Of a stretch of DNA of 64,000 nt, positions 31,838 to 44,217 are shown in pieces. The notes below the pieces were generated by a model. That model was not told the origin of the DNA and did no database searches. It saw nothing but the letters and a program-made list of their open reading frames with translations. The number at the start of each line of letters is the position of its first letter. Positions within the stretch are counted from its first letter, which is position 1. Source of the DNA: Salvelinus alpinus (taxonomy: Eukaryota > Chordata > Actinopteri > Salmoniformes > Salmonidae); assembly GCF_045679555.1 (NCBI RefSeq), contig NC_092098.1:20304038-20368037 (forward strand). The letters run 5' to 3'. The translations under genes and the position numbers were made by a program.

Positions 31838-33837
31838 CAGTGGCAACCCGTCATTTAGAGCAGTTGGGGCAGAGTCCCACCTGTTTTGATCCCCACATTT
31901 TTAGCAAAAAAAATTAAATACATGTTTTTAGGGGGGGGGGCTTACTTTTTTTGCATGTTATTTTGGCATTAATATGTGTCACATATCAGTTTGCAAACAA
32001 TGTAAAAAATAAATAAAAATCATTGAGTAAAGCAGCATACAAACATGGTCTCTTTTTTGCTTTCTTGAGTAAGGCAGCTCCAAAATGCAGGTGTTTCAGC
32101 CTAGCTCAGTGCTTTCTGTGGTGGTGGTGGGGCAGCCAGCAGAAAATACGTAGCGTAGGTATTGGTAATATTCTCTAGTTGCGCCATGATTAGCTCAGTG
32201 TTCTGTCACTCGTGGGAACAGTACGTCACCGCCAAGTCAAAGGGTAGACCTCGAAAATTCAACCCACCTGGGTGCTGTCATAGAGTTATATTAGAAGGCT
32301 CAAGGTCATAGGCCACAGATAAAATTACGTCAAATCATATCTACAGTAGCTTTGATTGGACTGATATTTTCAAAATCTTAGCTAGCAGTCATCATCTTGA
32401 CAATCTACTGGCAAATCATTTTTAATCCTTGTCATAATGAAGAGAAATAATGGAGAAATTATAGATAAAACGTATCGGTGCTCATCGGCCATTGGACATA
32501 AACATTGCACAGCAAGATGGAAATCGCAAATTCAACAATGAGTGGTTTGGAAGGAATCAGTGACAGGGCTAACTGCAAGCATTGCAAAGCAATCACTAGC
32601 CTGCTATTCAGTGAAGTTGCTGTGTGGTCCCAAATCTGGGATTAAGTGTCTCTTTTCCAAGTTTAAAATGATAAACAGTTAACATTGGCCATGCTGTCAA
32701 TGAAGCATGATTTGTGCCACGCTCAAAACAACTGTTAACTCGGAACTGTGAAAACTTCACTTCAGTGAGTTCAAGACAACTGGGAATTTAGGAAAAAACG
32801 AGCTCCGATTGGGAAATAAGTTTTGAACGGTCATCCAACTCGGAATTGTAAGTCTGGAACTCGGGCCTCTTTCTAGAGCAACGACCTGAAGATCAATGAC
32901 ATCATCATGATTCAACCTTGTTTTTTTCCGAGTTCCCAGTTCTCTTGAAAGCACCATAAATCCAGAGAACGCCAGACTTTGATACCAAATTTGCTCAAGA
33001 AGGACCCCAGTGCCACCTTCCTGTTCAAGTGAGCACAGCACAACAAGGTGAGTCCAAAAATGTATTGTATGCTGCTGCATAAATTATATAATATGCCAGG
33101 GAGATATGTATACTGTAGATAAAAAAGTAATACTAAGTGTATGTTGTGTAGTAAGCTGTTAGTAGCCTATGTGCCTCACCCTAATAATTTGGTCTATTTT
33201 CAACTCTTAATTTCGCCTACTGTTCTGACTTGGGTGTGCACATGTAGCCTATAACCTGTTTTAGAGAAATGTAATCATCAAATGTTCTAAGAGCTTTCAT
33301 TGTCTGCTTATATGCCTCCTTTATTTATCCTATGGTTCTGACTTGGTGTACAGGGAGAACACTGTAAGAACAGCCCATGTTCTGAATTCTGTCGCTGCAC
33401 ATTTCAAAAGTGCTGAAAAAATAGTTATATTGATTACGTCCGTCCTAGTTCGCTCCTTAATGTCTTAATCGAAATAACGGATTGCCTCTTATGCGCTTGT
33501 CGTCCCCTTATGCCATAGTTTGTACATCTCAATTGTCATTAGGAACCCCATTTGTTTCAGCAACTCAGCCAAATGAGCTATGTTTTTTTGAAAGGCAGTA
33601 AATGTGGCTGAATGAACTGTCTCGCTGCCAGACAAGGCTCCACTGATGGCCAGGTGTAGCATTGGTAAGATGTTGGGACTGCTGTTGGGAGAGCTTTATG
33701 TAGGCCCTAACAGTTTGTGGGCATCGTTTGTCACCGTTATAGTACAACTAATGTATTGTTTAGTGTTGTGGCTTTGCTGGCATGCATCACACATTTTATT
33801 TTGCCCCACCAAGATTTACATGCTAAAATTGCCAATG
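31838..33837. mobile_element. 2.0-kb hAT-type element with exact 8-bp target duplication
   Basis: AACAGAAT is present at 31830-31837 and again at 33838-33845, exactly bracketing the segment. The ends read CAGTGGCAACCC and, inward from the right, CATTGGCAATTTTAGC, which share the hAT-like CAxTGGCAA start. No transposase motif is seen on either strand. The longest internal frame (33080-32757) is unremarkable. It contains a run of ten G at about 31931. Confidence 0.78.
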
Positions 33838-34074
33838 AACAGAATGTGTAATTTATCCTATTAAACACAAAAACAATGTTTCAAGTGAGAATTAGGCAGA
33901 TCTGATACCAAAAAATAAAGGAAATTATTGACTTAGAATTTAGTTCAACTACCACCAAGCTTCTGCAAAATGTAGCATAATTACTAGTTCACACTAGTCA
34001 TCTTATAATGAGTGGCACTGTACACTCTTAGTGACAGTTGTGGCTGCTTCACGTGATGTATTGATGTCTCTACC

Positions 34075-34385
34075 TTCTTGCCTTTGTGCTGTTGTATGTG
34101 CCCAATAATGTTTGTACCATGTTTTGTGCTTCTACCATGTTGTGTTGCTACCATGTTGTTGTCATGTGGTGTTACTACCATGCTGTGTTGTCATGTGTTG
34201 CTGCCATGCTATGTTGTTGTCTTAGGTCTCTCTTTATGTAGTGTTGTCTTTCTTGTCGTGATGTGTGTTTTGTCCTATATTTTTATTTGTAATCCCAACT
34301 CCCCGCAGGAGGCCTTTTGCGTTGTGGCAGGCCATCATTGTAACTAACTTGCCTAGTTAATTGAAGGTTAAATAAAACATTTAAA
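34075..34385 (+). mobile_element. 3' end of an RSg-1/HpaI-tail retroelement
   Basis: A tract of CCATGTTGTGTTGCTA-like repeats leads to CCCGCAGGAGGCCTTTTGC, then AACTTGCCTAGTTAATTGAA and GGTTAAATAAAAC. This end matches the tail of the HpaI SINE on the minus strand at 59212-59290. Only the 3' untranslated part is here. Confidence 0.65.
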
Positions 34386-35499
34386 AATCAGCTTCTCCCT
34401 CACATTCTCTTTTGAAATTACTGTATCTTTTTTGGAACTATCGACATTGTTTTTTTTACTTAACTGATTAAAAAGCAGACCGGTCAAAAGGTAGCTAGGG
34501 ACAATCTCCTCCACCTCAGTACCAGGGAGTCTCAGCAGGCAATACCAGGGCCCGTATCAACAAAGCATCTCAGAATAGGTCCTAGGGTAGCAAGCATGAG
34601 ATTTTAATCACCAAAGTAATAACACAGTGTGGTAAAAGACTTAGTAACTTAGTTGTAGACACAGTCTGGTTACCTATAACTACAAACATAGTTATGTTTT
34701 TTTTTTTTTTTACATACTTCTTAATGTATTACCCACAATGCACTATTTCTCACGTCATATCAAGAATCTACTCTGTTTATTTTAAGATGAAAAAAAACTC
34801 TAAGCCAGGAGTAAAATCAACTCATAATAGTTTATCTCAGCTGGTAATCACAACAGTTTGAGGTAGCCTACTGCAAAGGAAAGCTAGTGATGATGCTCAT
34901 TGACATTGTTGCAAATTATGGGGAATTAGGGGCGTTACTAGATGAGTGTTCCCTGAGTTAAATAAAAAAAAATGTATATCAGAAAACGCCCATTGATACC
35001 TGCCATTGGTCAGTTCCGGTGTTATGAACTGATGGTTTCTGGACACAGGTGACTTGTTTACAAAGCAGGTAACGTGGCAGGTTAGGTTAATTAGTGTGGC
35101 AGGTTAAGATTAGGAATAGGCTTAGGGTTAGGTTTAGCTACAATTGTCAACAACTGTTGTCCTGGAACGAAAGAAACGGCCACGGACAAATGGAGATCAT
35201 CAATGGATGTCGCCTACATCAGAAAACGCCCCTCACTGAGTTCTGCAATTACACCCTTCTCAGGTGTGAACTATATTGCTGTCTTCAAATGCTAGTCGGA
35301 ATTTCTCAGCTGTGAACTAAATTGCTGTCTTCAAATGCTAGTCGGAACTCAGAAACTCAGAAATGTCCGACTTTCTAACTTGTTCAATGCGGCACGTGTA
35401 GCCTATAACTACAACCAGTTAGTAAATTGGAAATTTCAGAGATTCCTAGTTCCAACTAGCACGTGAACCTGGCATATAAGCAAGCTTCATACAACCATG
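34386..35499. other. No recognisable gene; short tandem duplication
   Basis: AT-rich sequence. A 47-bp unit containing ATTGCTGTCTTCAAATGC is tandemly duplicated at 35265-35347. CAGAAAACGCCC occurs near 34980 and 35220. No protein domain was seen. Confidence 0.5.
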
Positions 35500-35584
35500 T
35501 GACTGTCCATCAAACGATGCAACAGTAAAACGTTTGATATAATTTTGCCTGACACGGACACTTTGCCTTTTATTAAATTATCGC

Positions 35585-36150
35585 CTAATATCGCCAATTT
35601 GTATGGTTGTTAAAAGCAGAATTTTTACAATATTACCGATATATCAACACCGAGGTAAAGACAGTTTCAAGTTGGATATTCGACGGATATTCGCGATTTC
35701 AAAACTCAATAGCTTTCAAACCACTTGAGCGACAGACTCCAAATAAGTGTCATTATGTTGGAAAAATTGCGCACAACATTGCACAGGTCTTATTTTCATG
35801 ATTTGGACATTGATTCGCTTTCCAAAGCTAATAAACATGTGGAAATGTGAGCAGCATTTTGTATTCCTAGTTGAATTAGTTACAAACTTTTTTTTACATT
35901 TGAATTTCAATAGTTCATTGGTCATGTGACCTACTTGACTCAAACAAGGTCCAGAATGTCCACTGACTACCCTTCTATATTGCACACCATTTAGTTTGTC
36001 CATTTTCATCTCACAAGATTTTACATGAATTTTTCTAAATGTAAAATTTCAATAGCTCCTTGGTCATGTGACCTAGTGACTTCAAACAAGGTTCAGAATG
36101 TCCACTGACTATACCATCATATTGCACACTCTGATGTTTGTCTACTTTCA
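35585..36150 (+). repeat. Left inverted arm with subterminal tandem units
   Basis: The arm begins with TCGCCTAATATCGCC and ACACCGAGGTAAAGACAG. It then carries at least two units of about 141 bp, each with TTGGTCATGTGACC, CAGAATGTCCACTGACTA and ATATTGCACAC (GGTCATGTGAC at about 35920 and 36062). Confidence 0.7.
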
Positions 36151-36746
36151 TATCATGCTTAACACAGATTTACAGACTTAAATCTGTAAGCTTCGCAGGC
36201 CTTCATTTCACAAGGGTGTTAAAAAAAATTAAGTTAACAAATGTTCCAGCCTCGCAATAACTATCTTTCACATGGACACTGAAAAGATCCGCAAATGTCT
36301 GTATGTGGTATGGATCAAGGACAGGAGAGGTGTTCAAACAGAGGTGCTTAAAGGAAGATGCACAGGGAGGCCTCATGAAAAACAATGTTTCATATGCTCT
36401 TCTTAATCACTTTAATAGGCAGTCAGAGTGAGCTTGATAAGGTGAAAGAATCCTTTTCATAGCGTCACTTTCATATACTGTAAATTAAGACAAATCCTTC
36501 TACTTTGAGTATTAGAACGCAGTTTACATAACCTGATAATGACTTGATATTTGAGTGAATTCACAACAAGCCATCTGCAGACAACTGCATTTGAGGGTTG
36601 GTTTTTCTGATGAAAATAATTATTTGATGCAAGGCCTACTATTTCTAACAGGAAAAATGTATTCCTAAGTCTTTTGTGAGTAAAATCCTTTTTCCAAAAT
36701 TGATTCAGGTACTTTTTTGTGAAGAGGTATGATGGTTGTGATATGG

Positions 36747-37211
36747 TAAAAAAAAATTGTATTTCTTTTGTATTTTCACCCCAATTTCGTGGTATCCAAT
36801 TGGTAGTAGTTACAGTCTTGTCTCATCGCTGCAACTGCCGTACGGACTCGGGAGAGGCGAAGGTCGAGAGCCATGCGTCCTCCGAAACACAACGCAACCA
36901 AGCCGCACTGCTTCTTTGACACAATGTTCATCCAACCCGGAAGCCAGCCGCACCAATGTGTCGGAGGAAACACCGTACACCTGGCGACCATGTCATCGTG
37001 CACTGCGCCCGGCCCGCCACAGGAGTCGCTAGTGCGCGATGAGACAAGGATATCCCTGCCGGCCAAACCCTCCCCTAACCCGGAAGACGCTGGGCCAATT
37101 GTGCGCCGCCCCATGGGTCTCTCGGTCGCGGCCGGCTGCGACAGAGCCTGGACTCGAACACAGAATCTCTAGTGGCGCAGTGCCTTAGACCACTGCGCCA
37201 CTCGGGAGGCC
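36747..37211 (-). mobile_element. tRNA-derived SINE with 8-bp target duplication
   Basis: This is the same family as 2938-3423. TGATATGG occurs at 36739-36746 and 37212-37219. The head with A box (AGTGGTCTAAGGCACTG) is at the right end and the T/A-rich tail at the left. Antisense frames across it are artefacts. Confidence 0.9.
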
Positions 37212-37219
37212 TGATATGG

Positions 37220-38149
37220 GTCATTTAATAGTAAAATCATTTAAGGGATCAATAAATTTCTATATTGCTTCCCCAGTATCTGCATGAACCATCAGGTCAA
37301 GTGTTTTTGGTTGACCCTGCTGGACAGAAAGAGGAGGAGCAATCGGAACACGCTGCATTCAAATTCAGGTCTTAGTTATTCCATTGTACTGGATCTAATA
37401 TATATTAGCATTTTACATACATTCATAAGTGTAATAATTTTTTATGACATACTGTGAAAAACTCTTGGCTGCTGGCTCTGTCACTTTCAGACATGCGCAG
37501 AGCAGACTGAAAAGGGAAGGGTAGCTCTTGACTTGAACCACAGGGGTTGTCTGTAAAGAGAGAGTAATCCAAAAGGCACAGACACACCCCTTGACTTTCA
37601 ACTGGCACCGTTGACCTGTATGTATTCTCTCCTGATTGGCTCTGTGGTGCACAGTCTGGCAGTCTGACTAAAGTGCCAGAGGTATGAGGAGAGACATCCT
37701 CCTTTGTATTTATGGGAACAAATATTTCCTAACACTTTGGATCCTATTCTTGGACAGTTAGAAGACACAATGCATCAATGCAACAACACATTGTTTTACT
37801 AATTATTGTCCATAAGTAACCTCAACCTTGTGGGTCTATGGGTGTTTGGGCCAATAAAGTGCCAACTCAATTCTACCAGTGACGAGTCTCTCATGCCCCT
37901 ATGAACGGGGACACAGGGCAATAGTTTTTAATCTAAACCAGACCTTTTTTACTAGAGTACACTAACCCCTAATTGGGGCTCTTTTCTTGACACACAGTAG
38001 CAGTTTACCAGATATGAAGTCAAGAAGATCAAAAAGTAGATTGTTGTAAGGGTGTATTATGTCCTGTGCTGGCCCCATTGTCACATCCATTCTGAATTCT
38101 GAGTGGTAAAATCATAGCTGAAAAATGCCTCTATGTATGTGTATACATT
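37220..38149. other. No recognisable feature
   Basis: Non-repetitive-looking sequence inside the candidate transposon. It might be remnant element DNA; I found no motif in either strand. Confidence 0.5.
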
Positions 38150-40395
38150 TTCCCCCAAGACAGAACTGCCAAAGGGGGTGGAGTTGCAATCTACTGCAGA
38201 GTTCTGTCATGTTATCCAGGTCTGTGCCAAAACAGTTCGAGCTTCTACTTTTAAAAGTCCACCTTTCCAGAAATAAGTCTCTCACTGTTGCTGCTTGTTA
38301 CAGACCGCCCTCAGCCCCCAGCTGCGCCCAGGACACCATATGTGAATTAATTGCCCCCCATTTATCTTCAGAGTTTGTACTGCTAGGTGACCTAAACTGG
38401 GATATGGTTAACACCCCAGCCGTCCTACAATCTAAGCTAGATGCCCTCAATCTCACACAAATGATCATGGAACCTACCAGGTACAACCCCAAATCCGTAA
38501 ACATGGGCACCCTCATAGATATCATCCTGACCAACCTGTCCTTTAAATACACCTCTGCTGTCTTCAACCAGGATCTCAGCGATCACTGCCTCATTGCCTG
38601 CGTCCGTAATGGGTCCGTGGTCAAACGACCACCTCTCATCATACCACCCCTCATCATAGTCAAACGCTCCCTAAAACACTTCAGCGAGCAGGCCTTTCTA
38701 ATCGACCTGGCCTGGGTATCCTGGAAAGATATTGACCTAATTCTGTCAGTAGAGGATCCCTGGTTATTCTTTAAAAGTGCTTTCCTCACCATCTTAAATA
38801 AGCATGCCCCATTCAAAGAATGTAGAACCAGGAACAGATATAGCCCTTGGTTCACTCCAGACCTGACTGCCCTTGACCAGGACAAAAACATCCTGTGGCG
38901 TACTGCATTAGCATCGAATAGCCCCCGCGATATGCAACTTTCAGGGAAGTTAGGAACTTATCGGGAGACTCAACAGCCTTGGTTTCTCACCAACTGCCTT
39001 GCCCGGTTCACCAACTACTTCTCAGATAGAGTTCAGTGTGTCAAATCGGAGGGCCTGTTGCCCGGACCTCTGGCAGTCTCTATGGTGGTGCCACAGGGTT
39101 CAATTCTCGGGTCGACTCTCTTCTCTGTATACATCAATGATGTCGCTCTTGCGGCTGGCGATTCTCTGATCCACTTCTACGCAGACGACACCATTCTGTA
39201 TACTTCTGTCCCTTCTTTGGACACTGTGTCAACTAACCATACAACTCTCCTTCCGTGGCCTACAACTGCTCTTAATTGCAAGTAAAACTAAATGCATGCT
39301 CTTCAACTGATCGCTGCCCGCACCTGCCTGCCCATCCACCATCACTACTCTGGACGGTTCTGACTTAGAATATGTGGACAACTACAAATACCTAGGTGTC
39401 TGGTTAGACTGTAAACTCTCCTCCCAGACTCACATGAAGCATCTCCAATCCAAAATTAAATCTAGAATCGGCTTCCTGTTTCACAACAAAGCATGCTTCA
39501 CTCATGCTGCCAAACATACCCTCGTAAAACTGACTATCCTACCGATCCTTGACTTCGGCGATGTCATTTACAAAATAGCCTCCAACACTCTACTCAGCAA
39601 ACTGGATGCAGTCTATCACAGTGCCATCGGTTTTGTCACCAAAGCCCCATATACTACCCACCACTGCAACCTGTATGCTCTTGTTGGCTGGCCCTCACTA
39701 CATATTTGTCATCAAACCCACTGTCTCCAGGTCATCTATAAGCCTTTGCTAAGTAAATCCCCGTCTTATCTCAGCTCACTGGTCACCATAGCAGCACCCA
39801 CCTGTAGCACTCGCTCCTGCAGGTATATTTCACTGGTCACCCCCAAAACCAATTCCTCCTTTGGCCACCTTTCCTTCCAGTTCTCTGCTGCCAATGACTG
39901 GAATGAATTGCAAAAATCACTGAAGCTGGAGACTCATATCTCCCTCACTATCTTTAAGCATCAGCTATCAGAGCAGCTTACAGATCATTGCACCTGTACA
40001 TAGTCCATCTGTAAATAGCCCATCCAACTACCTCATCCCCATATTGTTATTTATTTTATTCATATATATATATATTTTTTTGCTCCTTTGCACCCCAGTA
40101 TCTCTACTTGCACATTCATCTTCTGCGCATCTTTCACTCCAGTGTTTATTTGCGAAATTGTAATTATTTCGCCACTACGGCCTATTTATTGCCTTACCTC
40201 CCTAATCTTACTTCATTTGCACACACTGTATATAGACTTTTCTATTGTGTTATTGACTGTACGTTTGTTTATTCCATGTGTAACTCTGTGTTGTTGTTTG
40301 TGTTACACTGCTTTGCTTTATCTTGGCCAGGTCGCAGTTGGAAATGAGAACTTGTTCTCAACTGGCCTACCTGGTTAAATAAAGTTTAAATAATT
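38150..40395 (+). mobile_element. RSg-1-like LINE (copy B), internally deleted
   Basis: It begins inside the endonuclease domain, reaches the reverse transcriptase, and ends with GTTCTCAACTGGCCTACCTG, then GTTAAATAAAGTTTAAATAA. Compared with copy A it lacks about 650 bp equivalent to 6660-7320, the N-terminal half of the reverse transcriptase. It keeps the endonuclease part that copy A has lost. Confidence 0.82.
38158..40003 (+). pseudogene. Decayed LINE endonuclease-reverse transcriptase (copy B)
   Basis: Frame 38125-39285 shows apurinic-endonuclease blocks: VAACYRPPSAPS, FVLLGDLNWDM and LSDHCLIACVRNG (the SDH active-site motif). After a fused deletion it reads VPQGSILGSTLFSVYINDVA and FYADDTILYTS. 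The next frame, 39374-40003, gives NYKYLGVWLDCKLSSQTHMK and the C terminus. The deletion near 38950 and the frame break near 39240 make it non-functional. Confidence 0.82.
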
Positions 40396-40907
40396 GTATT
40401 TTTATTTTATTTTTATACTGTATGTGGGAATGTCCATCCTACATGTAGTGTTGGTACATGGAATATTCCTCAACTTTATATATCATAAATTGCTATTGCA
40501 AATAGAAGTATTATGTTCAACAACTGACTTTTTCAGATATTATTTTGACAAACACACTTTGGTGCTTACAATTCATTCTCTATTGTCATAGATTTGGTGG
40601 GCACTGTCATCTGTGATCTTTGTGATATGACTTTCTTTAAGCACGTACTAATGAAACTGGCACTTAATTTATTTATTTTAAGTCTACAAACGCTCTACAT
40701 TTATTCTCTGTGATAGGGTTGGATCCTATATGCTACTTTTATTAATGTCCTGTAAATGGTTCAGTGCCTATAATTTAGGCTGTGTGTAGAATGGGACATA
40801 GAGGAAATTACCTCTACTACTAGATTACAGTGATAAGGAAAACAGCATACAAATTTGGCTTGTGTATTCATTTGCCTATAACTAATCAGAATTCCATTAT
40901 GTTTACA

Positions 40908-42035
40908 TAAAAACGAGAATACTTCAAAACGAGAAGATCCTGCCATGGAAAAGACGACTGGGTGGACATGAAGTGGAAAGTGGAAAGGAGGGGAAATAAC
41001 TCCCACCATGCAGCAGGACACCTTCAGCTGCGGGGTCTTTGTAATGCAGGTTTGATAGTTACACTTTCAATAATGAATGGTTAGCTGTTATGTGACAATT
41101 AGGGCAAAAGCTCTATTTTATTTTTTGGTGTCGATGACCAAGGAAGTTGCACAGAACTTCCCCAACATCCCCTCCCAAATTGATATGGAACCTTCAAAAA
41201 CACATGGAGCAACTGCGAAAAGAAATGGCTGAGGATATACAAAAGATGTCTGGTATGTAATGACATTTCATTCAAAGTAAATGTAAATTCTTTATTTTTA
41301 TGTAGTTGTGTCAGACAGCCATATGTTCAGTTCATGCCTATGATTTCAGAGTTCAACAAAGCCAACAACTGCTTAATGTGTGCCACTGATAAAGAACCTG
41401 GATGTGGCCCAAAGACTGACTGGGTTAGTAACTTTATTTAACATGTTTATTTTACATTTAAGTCATTTAGCAGACGCTCTTATCCAGAGCGACTTACAAG
41501 TTGGTGCATTCACCTTATGATATCCAGTGGAACAACCACTTTACAATAGTGCATCTAACTCTTTTAAGGGGGGGGGGGGGGTTAGAAGGATTACTTTATC
41601 CTATCCTAGGTATTCCTTAAAGAGGTGGTGTTTCAGGTGTTTCCGGAAGGTGGTGATTGACTCCGCTGACCTGGCGTCGTGGGGGAGTTTGTTCCACCAT
41701 TGGGGTGCCAGAGCAGCGAACAGTTTTGACTGGGCTGAGCGGGAGCTGTACTTCCTCAGAGGTAGGGAGGCGAGCAGGCCAGAGGTGGATGGTTTATCAT
41801 CTTTTGACAACAGTGACGGCATGTAAGACAATTTATGATATAACACAATGGATGGCGAATTCATCATTCGTCATACTGCATTGATATTTGATATTATTTA
41901 TAACGTATTACGCTTTGTTTTGTTTTAGATTGAATGTTTTGCATGCCAACAGTGGTTCCATGTGCTCTAACTAGGAATGAAGACGAGTTCAACAGAGTAA
42001 TGAACACAAACTGGAAGTGCTGTCTTTGTTGTTGA
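40908..42035 (+). pseudogene. Ulp1-like protease motif plus C-terminal PHD finger (transposon gene remnant)
   Basis: Four exon-like segments in order: up to 41049, about 41120-41252, 41350-41423 and 41929-42035. The first ends PTMQQDTFSCGVFVMQ, a good match to the catalytic-Cys block of Ulp1/C48 SUMO-type proteases. The second reads KEVAQNFPNIPSQIDMEP, then, one frame over, HMEQLRKEMAEDIQKMS. The third and fourth join as NNCLMCATDKEPGCG, then TDW|IECFACQQWFHV and NTNWKCCLCC, spacing Cys and His as in a PHD finger. Donors GTTTGA, GTATGT and GTTAGT and acceptors TTTCAG and TTTTAG survive; the acceptor of segment two is not clear. Stops and frameshifts near 40965, 41200 and 41973 break it. A truncated LINE sits in the last intron. 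The protease domain upstream of Cys is largely unrecognisable. Confidence 0.6.
41446..41795 (-). mobile_element. 5'-truncated L2-type LINE (last 350 bp)
   Basis: The minus strand encodes LLASLPLRKYSSRSAQSKLF and ends HHLFKEYLG. This matches, with few differences, the C terminus of the full-length element at 48445-52857, followed by the same 3' tail (GATAAGAGCGTCTGCTAAAT). A G run lies at about 41568-41581 where the full copy has a C-rich tract. High similarity suggests recent insertion. Confidence 0.92.
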
Positions 42036-42639
42036 AAATGTATGCTATACCCCATCCAGACTGAAGAGGCTCTGAAATGTACATCAACCAGGGATAAAGA
42101 GAAAGTTAACACGGTGAAATGTTTCATACTTATTTGAAGTTAAGTGTCTGACATGTTGGAAAAGATTAAAGGTCTACAATTTCTGTTTAATTTGTCAACA
42201 TTACATTTTTATTCATTGATATACTGACCACCATTACTGTGGTTACATGTTCAGTATATGTATTGACCAGCAAACCCACTGCAGCCTACCTCACTAGCTC
42301 ACTCTCCATCCCTGCTTTGGACAGTTAATAGCATGACTCTCGTACTTTGCCGTTTTCCTTTATGGTTGATATTAACGACGAAATTAGATATTATCTGTCT
42401 CTCTCCTATTGTGTACTGTTACACTGTTAAATACTGTGGAAAAATTAAAAAACAGGGAAAATAAGTACTTAGAACTACCATTTATTATAGATAAATATTA
42501 AAGAAAAGGGTAAACACAACACTGGACTGAACCCCCTAATTGTCAAACTAATATTAATGTACAACAATATAGAAGAGACATAACTAGAGGTTATGCAATA
42601 TGGGTGTATATCCCCTGCACGCTTCTTAGGTGTGTAATT

Positions 42640-43245
42640 GACATGACCAAGGAGCTATTGAAATGTAAAACTATGAAAAATGTACGTTAAACCGCGTGAT
42701 TTTACAGCACACAAACAAGAGTGTGCAATATAGAAGGGTACATTCTGCACCATGTTTGAAGTCAGTAGGTCACATGACCAAGGAGCTATTGAAAAACAAA
42801 ATTTTGAAAAATTTATGTAAATTCTTGTGAGATGGAAATGGACTAACTAAAGGGTGTGCAATATAGAAGGGGAGTCAGTGGACATTCTGAACCTTGTTTC
42901 AAGTTACTAGGTCACATGACCAATGAGCTATTGAAATTCAAAAATGTAAATAAATCATTTAAAATAGTGCAAGATGTAAATTGACCAAAAATAAATGTGT
43001 GCAATGTGTGTCTATGCCATCGGGTTAGCTAGAACCAGTTTTGAAAGTTTTAGGAGTAATGGTTAAATAGCTATTGGAATTCGAAAAATTTGATTTGTCA
43101 CTATGTTGATGGTCCCTAACTGCTGTTGGTGGATGTAAGGAAAACTACAGGCGAATATCCAACCTGAAACTGTCTTTACCTCGGTTATATCAACACACTA
43201 ATCCCTCCCATTTAACAACTCTAAATCGCCTTGGCATAGTATGCA
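42640..43245 (-). repeat. Right inverted arm with subterminal tandem units
   Basis: Three units of about 131-142 bp carry CACATGACCAAGGAGCTATT (at 42641, 42772 and 42914) and GTGTGCAATATAGAAGG. The outer end at 43140-43200 carries GAAACTGTCTTTACCTCGG. In inverted orientation these match 35585-36150. Confidence 0.7.
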
Positions 43246-43555
43246 TCAAGTCACCTGCCAATAAAGTTGCATACAACGTTTTAAAGGTTTATCATTTTCA
43301 TCAAACACAATCAAAGTTAACATATGCCTTAGATGCCTTCAATTGCCCAATTTGTAGGCATCTTTTTTTTAACAACGTGATAATGCTCTCCAATGGGATA
43401 CTTGAAATAACAATGTAGGTAATCAAATAATCAAAAGAAAAACATGTTCATTTATTAGCCTAGTGGTTATATGTATTTGGGCATAACATGTGAAATAGAC
43501 ATTACGTGAAATCACTGTCAAAGACACAAGAGGTCTCGATTATTTATGGTTTGAT

Positions 43556-43735
43556 TTACATGTTACATATTAGACATTTAGCAGACACTCTTATCCAGTG
43601 CGATTTGAATGAGCATTGGGCTTAAGTGCCTTGCTCAAGAGCACATCGTCTGATTTTCCGCCTAGTCGACTTGGGAATTCGAACCAGCGACCCTTTTGTT
43701 ACTGGCCAAACGTTCTTAACCACTAGGCTATAGAA
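43556..43735 (-). mobile_element. V-SINE-like tRNA-derived SINE
   Basis: On the minus strand: A box TAGCCTAGTGGTTAAGAAC, B box GGTTCGAATTCCC, a central block CTTGAGCAAGGCACTTAAG resembling the V-SINE/Deu-type conserved core, and an L2-type tail GATAAGAGTGTCTGCTAAAT. It is distinct from the shorter SINE at 55877. Confidence 0.75.
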
Positions 43736-44217
43736 ATATCAAAACGTTATTTTAACAACTCCAAAGCAATTGCTTGTCTATGGCGCAGGAACCACTGACT
43801 CGCTGTATTTTTCTATTATCAAGACACCTGCTGGTAACTTTTAACTAGTTAGGATAGCTCATGAGGTATCCTAAATACTGTATCTGTAGACTAGGTGTGA
43901 CTCTTACGCTTGATCCGAAAATGTGATCGGAGGCGCGGTATGGATCATGTGAGGCAAAGCGGAGCCTCTGGAGGCACACAGAGGCCAAATTGAGCACAGT
44001 ACCGCATCGCTGTGCGCCTCAAATTTTGTAACAATGCAGAGGGCTCCATATAGCTCCGCATTGACATGATTGGTTGACGGTATGTGGGGACTTTACAACT
44101 TCCTTCACAGCAACTCTGCAGTACTCCTATCAGCGCAAGAAGTATGAATGCCCTGACTTCTGCAAAGGCCCAAGAAGTATGACCATTTACGATTAAAGAG
44201 GCTTCATGCATAGCTTT

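Larger units (their letters stand above)
35500..43320 (+). mobile_element. Candidate large DNA transposon with Ulp1-like and PHD coding remains
   Basis: Inverted arms lie at about 35585-36150 and 43245-42640. Both contain ACCGAGGTAAAGACAGTTTC and GTTGGATATTCG, then subterminal units built on GGTCATGTGACCTA and ATATTGCACAC. Between them a plus-strand gene remnant (40908-42035) encodes a cysteine-protease motif and a PHD finger. Three retroelements (36747-37211, 38150-40395, 41446-41795) account for about 3 kb of the 7.8 kb. No transposase core was recognised and exact termini and target duplication were not found. The superfamily is undecided. Confidence 0.5.

Noticed and set aside
36203-36385. 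Minus-strand 60-codon frame as part of the candidate transposon gene
   Set aside because: It lies on the opposite strand to the Ulp1/PHD remnant and shows no domain I recognise.
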